This document shows, piece by piece, positions 61,301 through 64,000 of a stretch of DNA of 64,000 nucleotides. Position 1 is the first letter of the stretch; each line of letters begins with the position of its first letter. Origin of the DNA: Synaphobranchus kaupii (lineage: Eukaryota > Chordata > Actinopteri > Anguilliformes > Synaphobranchidae). The DNA lies in assembly GCA_029718625.1 (NCBI GenBank), contig CM056380.1, positions 113,198,818 through 113,262,817 of the forward strand, written 5' to 3'. Both the position numbers and the translations under genes were made by a program. The notes under the pieces are model-generated. The model was not told the origin of the DNA and searched no databases. It saw only the letters and a list, made by a program, of their open reading frames with translations.

Positions 61301-63906
61301 CGTCATTCTTCAATTTTGCATAGTTGCGTTACGTATTGGCCACCATCGCATGAGTCAGTGATCTAATGCTGCCGGCAGTATCGTTTGCAATTTCACGCAC
61401 GCTAAACGGGCAGAGCACGTCTGCTGAGATCTAGTTTGGAATTTAGGTGCATTCCATTCTTTTGCACAGGCTGATATCGGCCACCCCCCTTTGCTTACAT
61501 CGTTTGTCACTCCGTCATATATGCGAGCGAGAGACGGCCGCCCATCAGGATAAAGCTTCCTACGAGAGTTGGCCCACGGCCATTTTTCTGAAGCCTGTGT
61601 GGCTTCCTGTAGGGCCCCCACATCCGCGAGGGTGGGAGGGGGGGGCGGTGCACTGAGACACTGTGACCGTGGGGGGGTGGAGGGCTGTAGGGAAACGTAG
61701 TGCATTCCCTGGTGAGACAGAGTCATTGCCTTTAGTATGAGCTCTACATTTTTGTTACAGCGATGTGGGAAGGCAGTAAAAGAGCATCCACCAATGATTG
61801 AGTAGCACTGAAAACAGGAGAGCCTGTCAGAGCCAGGAACCCTCCGGGTTTCCACAGAGCACCAAAATCATGTACAAGTACGCCCCATGCATAATGCGAA
61901 TCGGTGTAAATATCGACCGATTCGCCCGCCGCCAATTTGCACGCTTCCGTCAGCGTTGTCAGTTCTGCCACTTGTGTCGTTGTGCCTGGGGACGAAGGGG
62001 AAAGGAGTGTGTCGCGTTCGGTACAGACGGCATATCCCGCTGACCTGACCCCCTGTGTGACTTGAGGAGGAACCATCAACTAAGAGGACCGGGTCAGAAT
62101 TTGGGAGGGGCGTATCGGAGGGATAAACAGGGTTAATAATGGGCGACCACATCCTCACAGCAGCGGGGGTTAACAAAAGGGTTATCAAAAGTAAATACAA
62201 AAAGATATTGACTGTCTGAATGCAGAACAAAAAGAGAAAAAGGCACTGCACAATGAAATGCCTTCCCACTGACCGGATGCTATACGGGTTAATGGGTGAA
62301 TCAGCAACTACCACATATACTATTGCTCAGTCCAAACCACATTCCCAACCTTCATTCCCTGTTCATTCTGAATGATCTCTATCCCTTACAGAGCCATGAC
62401 TAAGTACCCCACCGTCAACGTTTAAGTTCACTGTTGCATGTCAGACACAGAATGTTAGACTAACCCGAAACAGCCAGACTAGACCATGAGCTCTTTACCA
62501 GGAAGAGGTTTTCCCATCATCTCACTCTTGCGAGTGCTGCAAGACATTAACCCCTTCACGAGATGCCAAATTTGGTCAATTCTCCCCCATTTAGGGGGTG
62601 TTGTCATGGTGCTATTTCAGGCTTTATAACTCCAGGTGTGAGCATCACAGAAACTTGGAAAATGGCATAAATGAAACAAAACAGTTGTACCATTTACAAT
62701 ACTAACTTTATTTTCATAATTTATGTCAAAATAAAGTGCCACAAATGCAAAGAACGTTGGAAAAATGCATAATGGATCAAAACAATTTTCATAAACCCCG
62801 TGTCCACAAGGGTGCAAAATCTGAGGGTGATATGCAGAACTCCTAAAGATCTATGATGCAAAATATAGGCAGTGCACCCTGTTGTCCCTTAGTGTCTCCA
62901 AATGTACCCACAATGGCTAAATTATGAACTGCTGTAAATCATAAAATAATCATATATTTTTAACTATAAATCAACTGTTTTGGCTTTTCATCAGTATAGG
63001 GGGATAGATATCTATGGGTCCAAAAACCTATCCAAAGCCTGTCATAAAATGAATCCAATAAGACATTGCAAACACCGTTGCTAAGGTTATGATGTCCTAT
63101 ATTGGATAGAAGAGCCGTCAATGAAACCAGAATGAACTGGAATGAATGAGACAGATTTGCAGAGCGTGGGGGGTATTGCGCGTCGACTTTTCAGATAATG
63201 TAATAGCTTTATAAAAATAAAAAACAGATTGTACCAGACAATAAGTGACCACCGAATTTTGAAAGTGACATCTCTATGCGTAAAACCAATGGTGGGATTG
63301 GATATTTATTTAATATTTAGTAGCAGATATTGATAGTAGAATGACGTGGTATAATTACACAATTCTTTTTCTTTTTTGGCATACGATGGGGCTATTGTTG
63401 GGTTAGTTTGTTACTGTGATGGAATAAGAATTTTTGGTGGTGAGAGAATATTTTTATGAACTACAACGCTATTGTCCACTGTCACGCATGGGTAGTCATA
63501 GTTACAGGCAAGACTGGGTGGGGGGGGTTGCTGGTTAAAAGAGAACTTGCACCTTCACAACACTGCCTCTGGTACATGACCGGCCTTTTGTTTGTAAAGG
63601 AAACGCATGAATCCTGACGTGAGTTCCCGTGTGTTTTGGCAGCGGGACAGTGAGTTGCTGAAGACCCTGTTTGTGGAGGTGTACTTGGACACAGTCTTCC
63701 CCCTCCTGCACTCGGCCAGCCTGCCGTCCTCCCGGTGGGCCGATGACGAGCTGGAGAGCCAGCGCGCCAGGGCCATCTTCGACCGGGCGCCTCAGGGGGC
63801 CCTCGCTGCCCTCCTCTCCGCCGACCACGCCCAGGAGGCCTTCGACATCGCCCAGGTCACCTACGACTTCCTGAGCCCAACCAGAGCGGCCGCTACCACC
63901 AGCTGA
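40733..63906 (+). CDS. nphp1: nphp1, nephrocystin-1 (20 coding exons, complete)
   Basis: Scaffold of the ciliary transition zone and cell junctions; partner of NPHP4 and NPHP8; its loss causes juvenile nephronophthisis in human (established). Exons listed below join to 2043 nt, 680 residues plus stop (human about 732), with every phase agreeing. Order: N-terminal coiled coil (about 1-100), acidic Glu/Asp stretch (about 127-161), SH3 domain (about 162-216, with GDL, GWW and VPRTYL), second acidic stretch (217-248), then the nephrocystin homology region ([66 protein letters not shown]). Intron 4 is GC-AG. No poly(A) signal is visible in the 94 bases after the stop. Exact agreement of 19 joins makes the identification secure. 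Confidence 0.97.
41151..41233 (+). CDS. nphp1: nphp1 exon 2
   Basis: Acceptor GTGGCAG, donor [28 protein letters not shown], then TLADASE. 27 codons plus 2 nt. Confidence 0.93.
41425..41601. mobile_element. MITE with about 65-bp inverted ends (nphp1 intron 2)
   Basis: GGGCCTGATTCACTAAGACC at the left, inverse of GGGTCTGATTTACTAAGAAC at the right; the arms continue through GTGTGCAAAACCTTTTAGCA. Flanked by a possible 3-bp duplication ATA. Confidence 0.75.
41687..41972 (-). repeat. Gypsy 3' LTR (286 bp)
   Basis: TGTTACGTACTTGG...GGGGCGTAACA; differs from its partner by a few substitutions and short indels. Confidence 0.93.
42261..43561 (-). pseudogene. Gypsy pol remnant (reverse transcriptase and RNase H), disrupted
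   Basis: Fragments in several frames: [70 protein letters not shown] and RNase [19 protein letters not shown] with FTDHNPL. The catalytic box reads YLDV instead of YLDD, a frameshift follows the KGYWQ block, and 42905-43020 is an inserted LINE tail. Not functional. Confidence 0.9.
42920..43020 (-). mobile_element. L2-type LINE/SINE tail inserted in Gypsy pol
   Basis: GGCATTTAGCAGACGCTCTT and ATCCAGAGCGACTTACACAA are the reverse of the tail that ends the LINE at 24310. Confidence 0.8.
44087..44104 (-). other. Gypsy primer-binding site, tRNA-Pro-like
   Basis: On the minus strand TGGGGGCTCGACCGAGAT, close (two differences) to the proline-tRNA primer site TGGGGGCTCGTCCGGGAT. Confidence 0.6.
44109..44393 (-). 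repeat. Gypsy 5' LTR (285 bp)
   Basis: TGTTACGTACTCGG...GGGGCGTAACA. The primer-binding site lies 4 bp inside it. Confidence 0.93.
44399..45015. other. remainder of nphp1 intron 2
   Basis: AT-rich; ends with a T-rich tract before exon 3. Nothing else recognised. Confidence 0.5.
45016..45076 (+). CDS. nphp1: nphp1 exon 3
   Basis: Acceptor TCCACAG, donor [26 protein letters not shown] completes the N-terminal coiled coil. It follows the 3.8-kb intron with the Gypsy element. Confidence 0.93.
45208..45230 (+). repeat. (TTTA)n beside the exon 4 acceptor
   Basis: TTTATTTATTTATTTATTTA ends 12 bp before the AG of exon 4, taking up the branch-point zone. Confidence 0.85.
45242..45372 (+). CDS. nphp1: nphp1 exon 4 (GC donor)
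   Basis: Acceptor TTTAAAG, preceded by (TTTA)n. [20 protein letters not shown] ... [16 protein letters not shown]. The only phase-compatible donor is CCAAG/GCAAGG, a GC donor with otherwise strong consensus. Confidence 0.9.
45631..45835 (+). CDS. nphp1: nphp1 exon 5 (acidic region, SH3 start)
   Basis: Acceptor TTTTGCAG, donor GTAAAG. An acidic run of Glu/Asp is followed by [20 protein letters not shown], the first SH3 strands. Confidence 0.95.
45857..46101. mobile_element. MITE with GGGCCGTGTCTGAATC ends (nphp1 intron 5)
   Basis: Left GGGCCGTGTCTGAATCAGCA and right inverse GATTCGGACACAGCCC. 245 bp, non-coding. The target duplication is not clear. Confidence 0.65.
46250..46311 (+). repeat. 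(GATT)n microsatellite beside the exon 6 acceptor
   Basis: About 14 GATT units ending 15 bp before the exon 6 acceptor. Confidence 0.92.
46327..46428 (+). CDS. nphp1: nphp1 exon 6 (SH3 core)
   Basis: 34 codons, acceptor TTAAACAG right after a (GATT)n array, donor [26 protein letters not shown] through to VPRTYLK gives the GWW and PxxY-type SH3 ligand-pocket residues. Confidence 0.96.
46429..47147. other. nphp1 intron 6
   Basis: AT-rich, with no recognised element. Confidence 0.5.
47148..47245 (+). CDS. nphp1: nphp1 exon 7 (second acidic stretch)
   Basis: Acceptor GTTTCAG, donor [26 protein letters not shown] then [12 protein letters not shown]. 32 codons plus 2 nt. Confidence 0.94.
47495..47540 (+). 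CDS. nphp1: nphp1 exon 8
   Basis: 46 nt, acceptor TTTTGCAG, donor GTATTG. Split Arg, then [15 protein letters not shown]. Small but required for frame. Confidence 0.88.
48056..48140 (+). CDS. nphp1: nphp1 exon 9
   Basis: Acceptor TTGGCAG, donor [26 protein letters not shown] then TLSNLLNE; the [12 protein letters not shown] motif is diagnostic for nephrocystin-1. Confidence 0.96.
49165..49545 (+). mobile_element. tRNA-derived SINE, split by a MITE
   Basis: Head GTGTCTCGGTGGCGTAGCCT, B-box-like GGCTGTTCCAATCCGGCCGC, body CTTTGTCACATGTCTCTCC; the tail TATCCAATAAAAGC resumes after 49515. Confidence 0.65.
49296..49515. mobile_element. MITE with CACTGCAA ends, inside the SINE
   Basis: Left CACTGCAAAAAACTAATCTT, right inverse of CACTGCAATAAATGTCTTAA. 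220 bp, non-coding. Confidence 0.65.
49769..49863 (+). CDS. nphp1: nphp1 exon 10
   Basis: Acceptor CTTTGCAG, donor [26 protein letters not shown] then [11 protein letters not shown]. Confidence 0.95.
49864..50991. other. nphp1 intron 10
   Basis: Contains a short (GT)n/G-run at 50252-50274. No transposon or exon recognised. Confidence 0.5.
50992..51120 (+). CDS. nphp1: nphp1 exon 11
   Basis: 43 codons, acceptor TCCCCAG, donor [26 protein letters not shown], then [21 protein letters not shown]. Notably GC-rich compared with its introns. Confidence 0.96.
51352..52294. mobile_element. hAT-type MITE (outer), split by a second hAT MITE
   Basis: CAGGGG...CCCCTG ends, the inverted arm TGCAGGCTTTTGTTCC...ACACACCTGATTCTACTAAT and its inverse, flanked by the 8-bp duplication ATCTAAAT (51344-51351, 52295-52302). 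Interrupted at 51554-52278. Confidence 0.9.
51554..52278. mobile_element. hAT-type MITE (inner), long inverted repeats
   Basis: Ends CAGTGGTTCCCAACCCTGGT and inverse, with arms extending hundreds of bases (AATTGCAATACCAGAATTTT; AGCTATGCATGCCATGAAGA with their inverses). The 8-bp duplication is AGATAGAG (51546-51553, 52279-52286). 725 bp, no transposase seen. Confidence 0.92.
52512..52586 (+). CDS. nphp1: nphp1 exon 12
   Basis: 25 codons, acceptor TATCCTCAG, donor [26 protein letters not shown] then TFSPR. Confidence 0.95.
52587..53017. other. nphp1 intron 12
   Basis: Short AT-rich intron with a C-run (about 52717-52726). No element recognised. Confidence 0.5.
53018..53128 (+). CDS. nphp1: nphp1 exon 13
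   Basis: 37 codons, acceptor TTTACAG, donor [26 protein letters not shown] then [17 protein letters not shown]. Confidence 0.96.
53129..53661. other. nphp1 intron 13
   Basis: Holds a short tandem near 53567-53630 (GCGTATAGCGCTGAACGCC-type, three copies). No other element recognised. Confidence 0.5.
53662..53744 (+). CDS. nphp1: nphp1 exon 14
   Basis: Acceptor CGCTCCAG, donor [26 protein letters not shown] then SGVPVPH. An internal GGTGAG near its 5' end is not the donor, as the frame shows. Confidence 0.95.
53745..54480. other. nphp1 intron 14
   Basis: Contains the 22-bp tandem array. Otherwise nothing recognised. Confidence 0.5.
54165..54322. repeat. 22-bp tandem array (CATATTAAGTTTAAGTATACTG)
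   Basis: About seven copies of a 22-bp AT-rich unit beginning CATATTAAGTTTAAGTATAC, with small indels. Confidence 0.92.
54481..54557 (+). CDS. nphp1: nphp1 exon 15
   Basis: Acceptor TTTCGCAG, donor [26 protein letters not shown] then SITRR. Confidence 0.95.
54858..54957 (+). CDS. nphp1: nphp1 exon 16
   Basis: Acceptor GTTTCAG, donor GTACGC (phase 2, fixed by the next exon). [20 protein letters not shown] then [12 protein letters not shown]. Confidence 0.9.
54985..56370 (+). repeat. dispersed repeat family R1 (copy 4), split by the palindromic element
   Basis: Left half 54985-55089 (AAGATTTTTACTCTAGCAGC, ACCTGGTTGTG) and right half 56264-56370 (TGGCTGGTAAAATGTTGAAA) match copy 3 in order. 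Confidence 0.75.
55090..56261. mobile_element. palindromic Tc1/mariner-type element, 1172 bp
   Basis: Ends CAGTGCCTTGCGAAAGTATT / AATACTTTCGCAAGGCACTG in TA duplications (55088-55089, 56262-56263). The two arms, each about 570 bp, are almost perfect inverses meeting at a short loop near 55660-55690. No transposase frame. Confidence 0.93.
56627..56739 (+). CDS. nphp1: nphp1 exon 17
   Basis: Acceptor TTTGCCAG, donor [26 protein letters not shown] then [17 protein letters not shown]. Its donor is the first of a long array of CAGGTAAT copies. Confidence 0.93.
56740..57245. repeat. 16/32-bp minisatellite of CAGGTAAT units after the exon 17 donor
   Basis: Alternating 16-bp halves, GGTAATGGCTCGTACA and GGTAATTACTGGTTCA, about 30 halves. 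It begins at the exon 17 splice donor itself. Confidence 0.93.
57601..57674 (+). CDS. nphp1: nphp1 exon 18
   Basis: Acceptor TTCTGCAG, donor [26 protein letters not shown] then DALR. Confidence 0.95.
57675..59023. other. nphp1 intron 18
   Basis: Contains (AT)n near 57800-57830 and a C-run at 58525-58540. 57880-58450 is CpG-richer with GTCCGCGGAC-like motifs, perhaps an old DNA transposon. Not resolved further. Confidence 0.45.
59024..59068 (+). CDS. nphp1: nphp1 exon 19
   Basis: 15 codons, acceptor GTTCCAG, donor [21 protein letters not shown]. The 44-bp minisatellite begins right after it. Confidence 0.95.
59090..60047. repeat. 44-bp minisatellite in nphp1 intron 19, main block
   Basis: About 22 units of TAGTACAGTTACATTAAAGC then CTTCACACGTACTCTCCTGT and TGTG. 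Variants are ACAGTTTC and ACACAT. A short right-hand remainder is at 60312-60365. Confidence 0.95.
60052..60307. mobile_element. piggyBac-like MITE inserted in the 44-bp minisatellite
   Basis: TTAA at 60048-60051 and 60308-60311; inverted ends with ACTTTGGTAGAACTTTGGG and CCCAAAGTTCTACCAAAGT. 256 bp. Second member of the family at 39860. Confidence 0.88.
60312..61560. other. nphp1 intron 19, middle part
   Basis: Remainder of the minisatellite, then mixed sequence with (TA)n at 61038-61060 and a C-run at 61254-61274. No gene recognised. Confidence 0.5.
61560..62110 (-). pseudogene. endogenous retrovirus pol fragment (RNase H and connecting region), broken
   Basis: Minus-strand frames contain the retroviral RNase H signatures [18 protein letters not shown] and [11 protein letters not shown], followed by [12 protein letters not shown] and LLLPSHIAV. 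The layout is that of gamma/epsilon-type retroviral pol. The VDGSS block is in a different frame from the rest and the 3' side is broken, so it is an inactive relic. No LTR, gag or env was identified around it. Confidence 0.8.
62320..63642. other. nphp1 intron 19, right part
   Basis: AT-rich. 62540-63100 looks like decayed repeat sequence. No exon before 63643. Confidence 0.45.
63643..63906 (+). CDS. nphp1: nphp1 exon 20 (last, with stop)
   Basis: Acceptor TTTTGGCAG; 87 codons and [41 protein letters not shown], ... [18 protein letters not shown]-rich. The human last exon has the same layout with YDFL near the end. Confidence 0.95.
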   Translation, partial: RDSELLKTLFVEVYLDTVFPLLHSASLPSSRWADDELESQRARAIFDRAPQGALAALLSADHAQEAFDIAQVTYDFLSPTRAAATTS

Positions 63907-64000
63907 CCCGCGTGCACATTGGGACCGAATATGATTTTATATATTGAGCTTCTAGAGCGGGGCGTCTCAAACTCCAGTATTGGAGGTCTGCGCAGTGTCC
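63907..64000 (+). other. nphp1: nphp1 3' UTR start
   Basis: 94 bases after the TGA; no poly(A) hexamer seen. The last 40 bases (GGGGCGTCTCAAACTCCAGT) look like the start of a MITE. Confidence 0.5.

Noticed and set aside
63535..63874. Additional frames over the last nphp1 exon
   Set aside because: Shadows of exon 20, whose frame is fixed by homology and the acceptor.

Overview
The window is nuclear DNA of a ray-finned fish, most likely a teleost. The evidence is split vertebrate genes with short GT-AG exons, many teleost-type transposons (TTAA-flanked piggyBac-like MITEs, hAT MITEs with 8-bp duplications, L2/Rex-type LINE 3' ends, a Ty3/Gypsy element, an endogenous-retrovirus pol fragment) and abundant microsatellites. 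Species cannot be named from sequence alone.

Three host genes are well supported. (1) ttbk1 (tau-tubulin kinase 1) runs on the minus strand. Nine coding exons (29799 down to 1886) give the start codon, the whole kinase domain and the first residues of the C-terminal extension, 338 codons in all, with every splice phase agreeing; the rest lies beyond the left edge. (2) mtln (mitoregulin), a 56-codon intronless coding sequence at 38608-38778 (+), is short enough to be missed by ordinary ORF cut-offs. It encodes a one-pass mitochondrial inner-membrane micropeptide. (3) nphp1 (nephrocystin-1) has twenty coding exons from 40733 to 63906 (+), giving a 680-residue ciliary transition-zone scaffold with coiled coil, acidic stretches, SH3 and C-terminal nephrocystin region. 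mtln and nphp1 are also neighbours in human (2q13), so this is a conserved pair.

Layout: 1-29.9 kb is ttbk1, mostly introns. Its 10-kb intron 5 holds a 23-bp minisatellite (every unit a CCAAT box) split by a LINE; introns 1-4 hold MITEs, a solo LTR and an L2 LINE. From 29.9 to 38.4 kb is upstream and intergenic sequence with a promoter-like region at 34.9-36 kb (ZNF143-type and RFX X-box-like motifs) and two phase-compatible candidate exons of an unrecognised minus-strand transcript. From 38.4 to 39 kb is mtln, and from 40.4 to 63.9 kb is nphp1, with an X-box candidate about 110 bp before its ATG. The nphp1 introns contain a nearly complete catalogue of nested insertions: a dead Gypsy element, a hAT MITE inside another hAT MITE, a 1.17-kb palindromic Tc1-like element, a piggyBac-like MITE inside a 44-bp minisatellite, and an ERV RNase H fragment. 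Several tandem arrays sit directly on splice sites and are themselves built of splice-signal-like motifs.

No tRNA, rRNA, CRISPR or prokaryotic feature was seen. The most interesting items are the mtln micropeptide gene beside nphp1, the splice-signal minisatellites in nphp1, the GC-AG intron, the X-box, and the unrecognised exon pair near 34-36 kb.
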